Virus record (IMG/VR): IMGVR_UViG_3300032431_000017
Location: 1-42,655 of that record
Length of the DNA: 42,655 nt
Source of the DNA: a virus
Direction: 5' to 3' (one strand)
Part shown: in pieces, positions 21,471-28,628 of the stretch
How the letters are laid out: each line of letters starts with the position of its first letter
Position numbering within the stretch: the stretch's first letter is position 1
Program-made: the position numbers and the translations under genes
The notes under the pieces: generated by a model
The model's database searches: none
What the model was told of the DNA's origin: nothing
Seen by the model: only the letters and a program-made list of their open reading frames with translations

Positions 21471-21576
21471 TAGAAAATGAGCCTTTGCGGTGTGGTAGCC
21501 TCAAAATCTCATTTTAAACCTGACCCTCATTTGTCTGGTTGCCCGTTCAGATCTACCACCTGAACGGGCTTTTTTT
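21471..21576 (+). ncRNA. structured RNA with three hairpins and a kissing-loop; leader or sRNA
   Basis: From the predicted transcription start to a terminator this ~106-nt RNA folds as three hairpins: H1 AAAATGAG (21474-21481) with CTCATTTT (21508-21515); H2 AACCTGAC (21517-21524) with GTCTGGTT (21533-21540, one mismatch); H3, the terminator. The H1 loop holds GTGGTAG (21492-21498), perfectly complementary to CTACCAC (21553-21559) in the H3 loop. It lies upstream of the replication genes, which lack another visible promoter, so it is either a separate sRNA or an attenuating leader. A 28-codon frame from ATG 21477 ends at TGA 21561-21563 in the terminator stem, so a leader peptide is possible. 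Confidence 0.6.
21541..21576 (+). terminator. strong intrinsic terminator ending the structured RNA
   Basis: Perfect 10-bp stem GCCCGTTCAG / CTGAACGGGC, 9-nt loop ATCTACCAC, then T7. The replication initiator gene starts 32 nt later. Confidence 0.92.
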
Positions 21577-21607
21577 GTCCTATTTTTCACCATAATCAGT
21601 TACCAGA

Positions 21608-22465
21608 ATGCCAAACATGACAATAATCCGCCCAAAATCAAACTTTTCAGTCATTAGCAACATGATTGCCCGAGACAAGCGGGTAAGCATGGCCACGCTG
21701 GGACTATATTACAAAGTCATGTGCCTCCCGGATGACTGGGACTTTAGCGTGGCTGGGATTCAATGCTGCCTGCCAAATGGCAAGGATGCGATCTACTCAG
21801 CACTTCGCGAGCTTGAGCAACTTGGGTATTGTGTTAGGGAGCAACTCGCCTACGGGGGCAGGTTCCTTGGGGTCAATTACGTTTTTCTCAATGAACCGCA
21901 TCCGGAAAAACCGCATCCGGAAAAACCGCATCCGGAAAAACCGCATCCGGAAAAACCGCCACAATTAAATAAGTATATAAGTAAAGAACCATTTAAACAA
22001 ACAATTAAAGAGAGAGGTGGAAAAAAAAATTCCGCGCTCGCTAATGAAAAAATTGAAGTTGTTCAGGGGGAGACCCCCAACCCCCCAAAGGTTTTAAAAG
22101 AAAAAAAGGAAGGCCCCCCGGTTGCGGCGGCCCCCCCGACCATTCAAGAGGCAACGGCCGAAATGACCGTCCTTGGTCAGCCAAATGAGGCGGGCAAGTT
22201 TTGGGCATACTACCAAGCCAAGGGCTGGGCCGGGATTATTGACTGGAAGGCCGCTGCATCATGCTGGGTGCTCAGAATGAGCCAGTACACCACCACGGCA
22301 AACAATCCCGAATCAACCTTGGCCCGGGGCGTAACAGGCCGCCCATACAGCACCGACTTCACGCCCAAGGAAAAGCCGGTGAGCGAATTGCAGGCCCAAG
22401 CAAGGATTGAGCACGCTCAAAGAATGGAAGCGAAGGCAGCGAAGGCAAAACTTTCGGCCTTATGA
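21608..22465 (+). CDS. replication initiator with iterons inside its gene (285 aa)
   Basis: The N-terminal ~100 residues read as a winged helix of phage replication proteins: LGLYYKVMCLPDDWDFS, then GKDAIYSALRELEQLGY and a GRFLGVNYVF wing. A linker of four HPEKP repeats (residues ~97-117) is followed by a charged, low-complexity stretch and a C-terminal helical part around FWAYYQAKGWAGI. It overlaps the helicase-loader gene by 4 nt. This O/P-like pair would recognise the origin and load host DnaB helicase. The HPEKP repeats are encoded by 15-bp iterons. Confidence 0.85.
   Translation: MPNMTIIRPKSNFSVISNMIARDKRVSMATLGLYYKVMCLPDDWDFSVAGIQCCLPNGKDAIYSALRELEQLGYCVREQLAYGGRFLGVNYVFLNEPHPEKPHPEKPHPEKPHPEKPPQLNKYISKEPFKQTIKERGGKKNSALANEKIEVVQGETPNPPKVLKEKKEGPPVAAAPPTIQEATAEMTVLGQPNEAGKFWAYYQAKGWAGIIDWKAAASCWVLRMSQYTTTANNPESTLARGVTGRPYSTDFTPKEKPVSELQAQARIEHAQRMEAKAAKAKLSAL
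21896..21955. repeat. four 15-bp iterons, candidate replication origin
   Basis: Four perfect head-to-tail copies of ccgcatccggaaaaa (21896, 21911, 21926, 21941), plus a partial ccgc. Each contains the palindrome TCCGGA. They lie inside the initiator gene just before an AT-rich stretch, the layout of lambdoid origins. Confidence 0.8.
21961..22035. other. AT-rich stretch next to the iterons (candidate unwinding element)
   Basis: Strongly A/T-biased in an otherwise G/C-balanced gene, with runs such as TTAAATAAGTATATAAG and a run of nine A. It is directly adjacent to the iterons, as expected for a DNA unwinding element. Confidence 0.6.
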
Positions 22466-23235
22466 CATTGGATCAAGCAACAACCGAGTTTAACTCGGCC
22501 GCTGACATTGTATTTGGCGGCCAGTTTGCCAATAACCTTGAATCCAGTGGGGTGCTGACCCAATTGGTTGGCTACTTTTCGGGCAACGACACGGCCCTTG
22601 ACAAGTCAAAGGGGATTGTTTTGGTAGGGGCAAGGGGGACGGGCAAGACTACCCTGCTGACCCTGTTTCAATACCTTGTCAGGGGGAGCCGCGATTTTGC
22701 TTTTGGCTCCCAGAGCTTGGACGATGTCGAGTCAGCGTACAGAACAACCGGCCTAATGCCTTGGGAGGCCCGCCATAAGGTTCAATCTTGTATGTGGGAC
22801 GATATAGGGATTGAGAAGCAAAGTTCACGCTACGGGCAAAAAAAGCAGGTTGGTGAGGATGTTATCATGAAAACCTATCAATGGTGGTGTAATCTTGGCA
22901 TAAGAAGCCATTTTACGACAAACATTGCCCCGGCGGATTTTAATTTAATCTATGATGATCGGGCCGCTGACAGGCTGTTGCAAATGTCCAACATCATCCC
23001 CCTGCCAAGTATTGACTTTCGGGACATTACGGGCGTTAGGCCCGATTTTGATTCCCTTGGGTACTCCGGCCCCGGGTTTTTCAAGCAAGCCCCAGGGGAG
23101 GCGGAATTTAGGGAAACGCAAAGGGCCGGGTGGATTGAGCAATCCGAAAAAGAAAATCTGGCCGGCCGGCAAACCCGATCAGACCAATTCAATGCCATGT
23201 GGGCCGACCACATAAATGCAATAAAAAACCGTTAA
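22462..23235 (+). CDS. DnaC-like AAA+ helicase loader (257 aa)
   Basis: AAA+ ATPase that would deliver the host replicative helicase to the origin. Walker A GARGTGKTT (residues 56-64) and Walker B MWDDIG (111-116) are clear, followed by a sensor-like TTNIAP near 155 and an arginine in DDRAADRL near 165. The N-terminal ~50 residues may bind helicase or the initiator. The ATGA overlap with the initiator gene shows coupling. No phage helicase, primase or polymerase gene is seen, so replication depends on the host replisome. Confidence 0.88.
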   Translation: MTLDQATTEFNSAADIVFGGQFANNLESSGVLTQLVGYFSGNDTALDKSKGIVLVGARGTGKTTLLTLFQYLVRGSRDFAFGSQSLDDVESAYRTTGLMPWEARHKVQSCMWDDIGIEKQSSRYGQKKQVGEDVIMKTYQWWCNLGIRSHFTTNIAPADFNLIYDDRAADRLLQMSNIIPLPSIDFRDITGVRPDFDSLGYSGPGFFKQAPGEAEFRETQRAGWIEQSEKENLAGRQTRSDQFNAMWADHINAIKNR

Positions 23236-23253
23236 CCACCAAACCATCAAATC

Positions 23254-23565
23254 ATGAACAATTTAGATTTAGAATTAGCCGCAAACGCCGCGACAAACGC
23301 CGTAACCCTTTCGGTACTTGCAAGGAACGGGGATTTTAGAGTGAGGGAGGCCGTCGCGTCAAACCCCAACACCAGCGAAAAGACGCTGGTCAAGCTGGCC
23401 AATGACAAGGACGGGGCGGTAAAGGCAGCGGTCGGGGCAAATCCCAACACCCCATCAAAGACAATCAAGGCACTGCTAAAGTCTTGCCGGCCTTGGGTAA
23501 ATGCTGGGATAATAAAAAACCCGAACGTCAGCCAATCAATAAAAGACAAATTGATTTATTGCTAA
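23254..23565 (+). CDS. leucine-rich repeat variant (LRV)-type repeat protein (103 aa)
   Basis: Three to four helical repeats of ~24 residues with the LRV/HEAT-like pattern LARNGDFRVREAVASNPNT, LANDKDGAVKAAVGANPNT, LLKSCRPWVNAGIIKNPNV. Such solenoids bind proteins. Very short for this class, with a charged concave face. It is the last gene before the promoter at 23.6 kb, 18 nt after the helicase loader. Confidence 0.8.
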   Translation: MNNLDLELAANAATNAVTLSVLARNGDFRVREAVASNPNTSEKTLVKLANDKDGAVKAAVGANPNTPSKTIKALLKSCRPWVNAGIIKNPNVSQSIKDKLIYC

Positions 23566-23582
23566 CGTTAAAAAGTGTTAAA
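23566..23582. promoter_or_regulatory. paired GTTAAA element, copy 2 (operator candidate)
   Basis: CGTTAAAAAGTGTTAAA differs from the copy at 17297-17313 at one base, keeps the 10-bp half-site period and ends 37 nt before its -7 box, exactly as in copy 1. It begins at the stop codon of the LRV gene. Confidence 0.65.
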
Positions 23583-23596
23583 GCCATTGGATTTTT

Positions 23597-23627
23597 TTTG
23601 TTTTTGTTTTTGTTTTATTTATGTTTG
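23597..23627 (+). promoter_or_regulatory. promoter with consensus -33 and -7 boxes
   Basis: TTTG (23597-23600), 19-nt T-rich spacer, TATGTTTG (23620-23627): full match to the Bacteroidota consensus. It drives the operon from 23651 onward. Confidence 0.8.
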
Positions 23628-23650
23628 TGCATCAATAACTCCATCAAATC

Positions 23651-24292
23651 ATGAGCGAAAATCCGAATAAAATATTTTATGAAGAGGGTAATCCCCTTCA
23701 TGTCCGGGCCTCCTTGGGTTCCCCGGGTTTCTTCAACATCGGGGGCGCGCTCAAGGGGGACGACTACCTTGGGGACACCATCAAGATGCGCGTCTTGGCC
23801 TTTGAACAGTTCACCGGGGTAATGTTTCCATCCTTCAATGAAGGGGAAACCGCCGCCGATAAGCAAAGAGAGAAGTTTGAGTTGTATTACATCAATGAAG
23901 TCGGATTAGTCTGCTGCCTGCTGGTTGGCGGCTCTTATTCCCCGTCGGAGTTCCGGCAACAGGTGATGAGGGTACGCCTCAACCCCAAGACCGGGGCCTT
24001 GTGCAAGTTTACGGAACTCAGCGTAACCGCAACGATTGTCCCCAAAGAAAAGGGCAATCAAAAGTTTAGCATCATAAAGTTCGCGGTTGAGATTGCCACG
24101 CCTGAGGATACTCAGGAACGGGAGGCGTTTCTGGCCAATGGGAAAGTATTCAGTTACGAAATGATGGCAGAAAAACTTCGCTGGTCTGCCTTCTATAAGT
24201 TTTCCCGCGCTATCAACGTCTTTGACGTTTATAATAACCCGCTCACCATTGAATCCAATCAAGACACTAACCTTCAAATCGGAAATGAATAA
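23651..24292 (+). CDS. hypothetical protein (213 aa)
   Basis: Unrecognised. Soluble, beta-rich N-terminal two thirds and a helical end. First gene of the promoter/operator-controlled unit and followed by overlapping genes for a coiled-coil protein and a PD-(D/E)XK nuclease, so a recombination or DNA-metabolism role such as single-strand binding is possible, by context only. It overlaps the next gene by 8 nt. Confidence 0.8.
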   Translation: MSENPNKIFYEEGNPLHVRASLGSPGFFNIGGALKGDDYLGDTIKMRVLAFEQFTGVMFPSFNEGETAADKQREKFELYYINEVGLVCCLLVGGSYSPSEFRQQVMRVRLNPKTGALCKFTELSVTATIVPKEKGNQKFSIIKFAVEIATPEDTQEREAFLANGKVFSYEMMAEKLRWSAFYKFSRAINVFDVYNNPLTIESNQDTNLQIGNE

Positions 24293-25202
24293 CCTTCAAC
24301 GCGCAACCAAAACCGTCGCCGATAATCTGGCCGTTTGGCAAACCGGAGCGGCCGCGCTTGCCAACAAGTTCGCGGATCTGATTAATCTGCCCGTCCTGAA
24401 CGAGGATCAGATAAAGGAAATTGGCAAACACGTATCCGAGGCAACCAAACACCTCAAAGAAATGGAAACCGCCCGGATGTTTGTAACCCGGGTTCTGGAT
24501 GAGGAAAAAAAGATTTGGATGGCTTGGGAAAAGTCCAATATCAAAGAACTGGCCGAATTGGGAGACCGGGCCAGAGCCTTGGCCACCAAGTCATTGGCTT
24601 CAATCGCGGCCGAAAAGGCCCGGGTTGAGCGTGAGGCCCGGATTGCCCGCGAAATTGAGGCGGAAAGGGTCAAAATGTTTCAAGACAGGTTGATCAGCCT
24701 AACGGACAATATTGTTGGGAAATTCCATGCAACCCAAACCGCTGATGAGTGCAATCAAATGATAGCTGAGTTGCAAAAGTTCAGCATTAAACCCGGGTAC
24801 TATGGCGAGTTTGCCGACAATGCCAATGCAATGTTGGATAAATGGGTTGGACTACTTCAGGAGCGGGCTGATATGTTTGAGCAAGGCAGCAAATCCGAGA
24901 TTGAGGCCCATGCCCAAGAAACAGCCAAAGACCAGCAAGACAAGGTAAACGAGGCCATTGAGATGGCCCAAGCCGATGCCTTTATGAACCTGCCCGAGGC
25001 TCAGCCAATGACCAAGCCCACCAACCAACAAGTTCGCATAAAGGCGACTGCTACCGAGGATGGGATCGGCCACTTGGCCAAGTGGTATGCCAAGCAATTT
25101 GGAGTTGAAAAATTCCAATTTATGCTCACCGAGGCTGCGAAGCAACGTGCAGTAGTCCCCGGGGTCAGCTATCGTGAGGAAGTTACCTTCGTGGCCCGAT
25201 GA
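24285..25202 (+). CDS. coiled-coil protein preceding the nuclease (305 aa)
   Basis: Unrecognised. Residues ~40-150 form a long charged coiled coil (ARALATKSLASIAAEKARVE, REARIAREIEAERVKMF), with another helical stretch around 200-230 and a folded C-terminal part. The ATG at 24285 overlaps the upstream gene by 8 nt; a longer frame would overlap it by more. It overlaps the nuclease gene by 4 nt, so the two likely act together, possibly as a recombination pair, but no annealase motif is visible. Confidence 0.8.
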   Translation: MNNLQRATKTVADNLAVWQTGAAALANKFADLINLPVLNEDQIKEIGKHVSEATKHLKEMETARMFVTRVLDEEKKIWMAWEKSNIKELAELGDRARALATKSLASIAAEKARVEREARIAREIEAERVKMFQDRLISLTDNIVGKFHATQTADECNQMIAELQKFSIKPGYYGEFADNANAMLDKWVGLLQERADMFEQGSKSEIEAHAQETAKDQQDKVNEAIEMAQADAFMNLPEAQPMTKPTNQQVRIKATATEDGIGHLAKWYAKQFGVEKFQFMLTEAAKQRAVVPGVSYREEVTFVAR

Positions 25203-25804
25203 ACCCCGATCCTTATTACAGCTACAGCCACCACAATGGCCAGCGCATCTTATCCAATTCGCTATTAAGTAGCGAGTTGGGTAAGTTGGAGGGGCTGCCG
25301 GAGATGGATCCCAAAAAGGCCGAGAATTACCGGTTTGGGTCATTGTTCCACCAAGCGTTGCTTGAGCCGGCAATGAAAGTTTTGGATACCGCAGCCGATC
25401 AGGATTACCGATTGGTCTCCCAGATGATAAAGAGTTGCTACAAAGAGCTTGGCGTGAATTTCTTTTTTGGGAAGCAAATCAAAAAGGAACACGCCTACAT
25501 TTGGCGAATGTACGGGAAATGGTGGAAATGCAAGATTGACCACCGAATCGGCTCAGTAGTCAATGATTTCAAGACCACGGCGGCAACCAGTCAAGAGGAA
25601 TTTGAGCGAAATGCCAAATTGTTCAATTATGACCGGCAATGCTTCATCTACATGCAGGGGACAAAGACCTCTGAAATGAACCTGATCGGGGTTGGCAAAT
25701 CAGCCCCCCACGAGTTATATTTTATGCAGGTCACGCGGGGCGACACCATTTATGAGTCAGGAAGGGAAAAAACAGAGCAGGCACTTACCATCTTAAAACT
25801 ATGA
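25199..25804 (+). CDS. PD-(D/E)XK nuclease (exonuclease VIII/RecE-like, 201 aa)
   Basis: The order of motifs fits phage PD-(D/E)XK exonucleases: FGSLFHQALLEP near residue 46, then KWWKCKIDHRIG and VVNDFKTTAATS near 102-126, giving the D...DxK core, followed by the helix YDRQCFIYMQG. The family resects double-stranded ends for recombination or degrades host DNA. Slightly short for RecE/YqaJ-type enzymes. ATGA overlaps on both sides place it in a tightly coupled operon. Confidence 0.8.
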   Translation: MNPDPYYSYSHHNGQRILSNSLLSSELGKLEGLPEMDPKKAENYRFGSLFHQALLEPAMKVLDTAADQDYRLVSQMIKSCYKELGVNFFFGKQIKKEHAYIWRMYGKWWKCKIDHRIGSVVNDFKTTAATSQEEFERNAKLFNYDRQCFIYMQGTKTSEMNLIGVGKSAPHELYFMQVTRGDTIYESGREKTEQALTILKL

Positions 25805-26100
25805 AATTCACACAAGAAGAAAAAGAGCAGGTCAAATCGCTCAGGATTGCCGGGACTACAATCCGGGACATAGCCGTTAGCCTTCGCGTGTCAAACTTCA
25901 AAGTGTGGACGCATCTAACCGAATCCGGCACAAGTAAGCCGGGTGTTTGGAGCAAACAGATAGCTTTAAAACTTCGGGCAATGTCCGAAAAAAAGGGCGG
26001 GGACGGGCCAGCCAGTAGGTTCTATAAAATCCCGTATTGGCGATTCCACTACGCAAAAGAGTTTTTACTTAGGTCAACCACAACCAAACCCACAAAATGA
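25801..26100 (+). CDS. HTH DNA-binding protein (99 aa)
   Basis: Residues 1-40 (KFTQEEKEQVKSLRIAGTTI, RDIAVSLRVSNFKVWTHL) match the helix-turn-helix seen at the ends of resolvases and in small regulators. The C-terminal part is basic and aromatic (RFYKIPYWRFHYAKEFLLR). It could bind phage DNA, regulate late genes or aid the neighbouring nuclease. ATGA overlaps with genes on both sides. Confidence 0.75.
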   Translation: MKFTQEEKEQVKSLRIAGTTIRDIAVSLRVSNFKVWTHLTESGTSKPGVWSKQIALKLRAMSEKKGGDGPASRFYKIPYWRFHYAKEFLLRSTTTKPTK

Positions 26101-26675
26101 ACAAATTTATAAAGCAAACCAACCAGTGGGCCTTGTACGCAATCGCGTTTTGGTTCTTGCCCGCTGGCCAATTCTCTTTGGTCGTTCTGGGCACAATGAT
26201 TGAGGCCCCGGGAATCGCCATGTTTTTCAGTAGCCTTTTCATTGACAAGGCCAGTATGTACTTCGTGAAAATCGGCGTTGCCAATGCCGCTTTTCTTGCC
26301 GGCGTGTTTTCCGCTGGCATCGGGCTTTTGCTTTGTTTCGTTCAGGCGGCGGCAACTTTCGCTTTTCGGATCATGGGCAAGAACAATTTGGCCACGGCGT
26401 TTTCTGTCCTGTTCTACCTGATAGGGACAACATCGTATTTTAACATGTTGAAGATCAGCGGTTCGCTTTTACAAAACGCCGGCTTGCTTTTGGCCGTCGT
26501 TTTGCTCATGCTGGTTCCCTCGGTCACGATCGGGGTTTGCAGCACGCACTTGGCCCAAACCCTGTCCAATCAACCGTGGTTCAAAGAGATGCTTGACAGC
26601 GTAAGAAGTAGTAAATCAGCTTCATCAAGAATGTTTGCAAACCTTAACGACCAAAATCAAAGAAATGCAGCTTAA
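26097..26675 (+). CDS. polytopic membrane protein (192 aa)
   Basis: Four hydrophobic segments at about residues 12-35, 55-85, 98-118 and 128-150, followed by a polar cytosolic-type tail rich in Ser, Asn and Gln. No transporter signature. It overlaps the DNA-binding protein gene by 4 nt and the next membrane protein gene by 11 nt. Possible roles are membrane remodelling, exclusion of other phages or lysis; none is shown by motif. Confidence 0.8.
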   Translation: MNKFIKQTNQWALYAIAFWFLPAGQFSLVVLGTMIEAPGIAMFFSSLFIDKASMYFVKIGVANAAFLAGVFSAGIGLLLCFVQAAATFAFRIMGKNNLATAFSVLFYLIGTTSYFNMLKISGSLLQNAGLLLAVVLLMLVPSVTIGVCSTHLAQTLSNQPWFKEMLDSVRSSKSASSRMFANLNDQNQRNAA

Positions 26676-27252
26676 TATATCAGACGTAGCCAGAGCCGCC
26701 GTTATGGTGCTGCTTGGCGCAATCCCCGTGTATTTTCTTGAGTCCACGACTGACTTGCCGCGTGGGACTTTATCCGTTATAGCAATCCTGCTAATTCTGG
26801 TTCTTAGCTTCCTCAATATGATTGGCCGCTGGGACAGGATGGATGGTCTGTATCAGTACCTGATGCAAGTGCCTCCCCTACTGCTTGACAAGCTTTCAAA
26901 AATTGATGACGATGGGGAAATATATGAGTTACTACTGAGCCACGCGAGGGAGTCAAGCGAAAACGTAGCGAAAATCTTAGCGGAAAACCGAACCGCCAAA
27001 GCGGAATGGGAAACCCAAAAAGCGGAACTAGATTTTTTGCTAGGGGCCGCCAAACAAAATGAAGCGAAGGCAAAGCAAACCGCTTTTGCTCTGGAATCTC
27101 AAAAAGCGAAATTGAGCGAAGAAAATGAAGCGTTTAAGACCAAATACGCATCATTGGAGTCAAACGAAAACGCGCTTATTCTGGCCTATTGTAGGTCTGC
27201 AATTAACCGGATAAACGCATCGGGTGCAAGAAAAACGGGTAATGAGCTTTAA
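26665..27252 (+). CDS. membrane-anchored coiled-coil protein (195 aa)
   Basis: Two hydrophobic segments in the first 55 residues (about 10-25 and 38-53) followed by a long helical, Lys/Glu/Ala-rich coiled coil (about 95-175, KAEWETQKAELDFLL, ESQKAKLSEENEAFKTKY). The ATG at 26665 lies inside the end of the previous gene (11-nt overlap). Together with its neighbour it may form an inner-membrane complex. Topology resembles anchored scaffolds rather than enzymes. Confidence 0.8.
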   Translation: MQLNISDVARAAVMVLLGAIPVYFLESTTDLPRGTLSVIAILLILVLSFLNMIGRWDRMDGLYQYLMQVPPLLLDKLSKIDDDGEIYELLLSHARESSENVAKILAENRTAKAEWETQKAELDFLLGAAKQNEAKAKQTAFALESQKAKLSEENEAFKTKYASLESNENALILAYCRSAINRINASGARKTGNEL

Positions 27253-27263
27253 TCCAAACCATC

Positions 27264-27704
27264 ATGACAGAATCACAAAAAGAGGCGGTTGAGGCGGCAC
27301 TGGCCATGCACTCCCGCGAGAGTGTCCCATCGTTTGACTTGCACTTAATGTACAAGATCGGGCTGGAGCAACTGGCAAAAAGGGGCGGGCATGAAACCGT
27401 GCTCTTGCGCGAGCTTGTAACTGGTTCAGTTTTAAAGTTCTGGGATGAGAACCCAGAACAAGCTGATGCCGCGATACACTTTTTTAAGGCCCTTCGCTCA
27501 GCCCCGTCCAAGAAACTAGGAGAAGTAAGCTATGCGCAAATAAAAGAGATTAGATCTAACCCTCGTGTTGCCGAGAACCTAGGACTTTATATTGCCAAAC
27601 TTGACCAATACGCGTGGGTAGGGCTAAGAAACCTAAAGGGGGAGGCCAATTTTGGGGAATTCACATCAGAGGAACACGCATTGCGCTGGCTGACAAACTT
27701 CTGA
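27264..27704 (+). CDS. small-protein family member 1 (146 aa)
   Basis: The C-terminal ~65 residues (VSYAQIKEIRSNPRVAENLG, then YIAKLD..AWVGL.NL.GEA.F.EF.SEE.AL.WL) form a domain shared with the two genes downstream; the N-terminal ~80 helical residues are unique. After the stop, bases matching the C-terminal coding end of the copies continue (ending GATGAGTAA), suggesting this copy lost its last few codons by frameshift. Function unknown. Confidence 0.8.
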   Translation: MTESQKEAVEAALAMHSRESVPSFDLHLMYKIGLEQLAKRGGHETVLLRELVTGSVLKFWDENPEQADAAIHFFKALRSAPSKKLGEVSYAQIKEIRSNPRVAENLGLYIAKLDQYAWVGLRNLKGEANFGEFTSEEHALRWLTNF

Positions 27705-27730
27705 CGGTTTTGATGATGAGTAAACACCCT

Positions 27731-28212
27731 AATCAGCTTCCACCACCAAATACACCAAATACACTTTTACCACCACCAAATACACTTTTTACACACCATC
27801 ATCATGACAAATCCATTTGAAGTAATTGAGGCAAGGTTGATCGCTATCGAGGCTTTGTTGATTGACCTCAAACAGTCACCAAAAGAGCAAGCTGCCCCGG
27901 CCGACGTGTTGCCCGCTAACATGGTAATAAAGCAAGTAAGCTATGCGCGAATAGAAGAAATTGTATCCAATCCTTGTGTTACCGAGAATCTAGGATTTTA
28001 TATTGCCGAGGTTGACCAAGACAGGTGGGTAGGGCTGTATAACCTAAGAGGGACAGCCATTTTTGAGGAGTTCGGATCGGAGGCATACGCATTGCATTGG
28101 CTGAACAACCCGGACGACTGGGACGATGAGTAAGCCCCTAATCAGTTTCCACCACCAAATACACTTTTACCACCACCAAATACACTTTTTACACACTATC
28201 AATCGCATCAAA
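27731..28212. repeat. tandem segmental duplication (leaders plus gene starts)
   Basis: The leader before member 2 (27731-27803) and before member 3 (28138-28212) share repeated ACCACCAAATACAC and TTTTTACACAC tracts; the following coding starts are also near identical. The unit spans ~409 bp start to start. Confidence 0.8.
27804..28133 (+). CDS. small-protein family member 2 (109 aa)
   Basis: Starts MTNPFEVIEARLIAIEALLI, an amphipathic helix, then an Ala/Pro linker and the shared C-terminal domain (VSYARIEEIVSNP...ENLGFYIAEVDQDRWVGL). The N-terminal ~40 codons are nearly identical in DNA to member 3, while the C-terminal domains are much more diverged. It is preceded by a leader with repeated ACCACCAAATACAC units. 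It ends acidic (NNPDDWDDE). Confidence 0.8.
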   Translation: MTNPFEVIEARLIAIEALLIDLKQSPKEQAAPADVLPANMVIKQVSYARIEEIVSNPCVTENLGFYIAEVDQDRWVGLYNLRGTAIFEEFGSEAYALHWLNNPDDWDDE

Positions 28213-28560
28213 ATGACAAATCCATTTGAAGTAATTGAGGCAAGGTTAATCGCTATCGAGGCTTTATTGATTGACCTCAAGCAGTCACCAAAAAAGCAAG
28301 CTGCCCCAAAAAAGAAAGCCGCCCCGGCCGACGTGTTACCCGCTAACATGAGAATAAAGAAAGTAGGCTATGCGCGGATAGGAGAAATTATGTCCAACCC
28401 CGGTGCTGCTCAAAACCTAGGACTTTACATTGCCAAAATTAGCCAAGACAGGTGGGTTGCGCTAATAAACCTAACAGGGGAAGCCTGCTCTGTGGAATTT
28501 GGGTCAAAAGAATCTACATTGCATTGTCTGAGAGACCAGTACGGACGACTGGGACGGTGA
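28213..28560 (+). CDS. small-protein family member 3, frameshifted tail (115 aa)
   Basis: Same start as member 2, with a 6-codon KKKAAP-type insertion in the linker, and a diverged C-terminal domain (VGYARIGEIMSNP, QDRWVALINLTGEA). Near the end a 4-base length difference shifts the frame, so bases that encode DDWDDE in member 2 are read here as GRLGR. The ATG at 28213 follows the same leader repeat. Last gene before the convergent terminator. Confidence 0.78.
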   Translation: MTNPFEVIEARLIAIEALLIDLKQSPKKQAAPKKKAAPADVLPANMRIKKVGYARIGEIMSNPGAAQNLGLYIAKISQDRWVALINLTGEACSVEFGSKESTLHCLRDQYGRLGR

Positions 28561-28583
28561 GTAACCCCTAACGAATTTATTTT

Positions 28584-28622
28584 AAAATCCCGGCCTAGGA
28601 TCGCTCTAAGCCGGGATTTTTT
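28584..28622. terminator. bidirectional terminator between convergent operons
   Basis: Perfect 11-bp stem AAAATCCCGGC / GCCGGGATTTT with a 15-nt loop, T6 on the plus side and a shorter T-run on the minus side. It lies between the end of the early plus-strand operon (28560) and the end of the late minus-strand operon (28629). Confidence 0.9.
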
Positions 28623-28628
28623 GCCAAT

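Noticed and set aside
21896-21955. Possible CRISPR array
   Set aside because: The repeats are directly adjacent with no spacers and encode an in-frame HPEKP linker.
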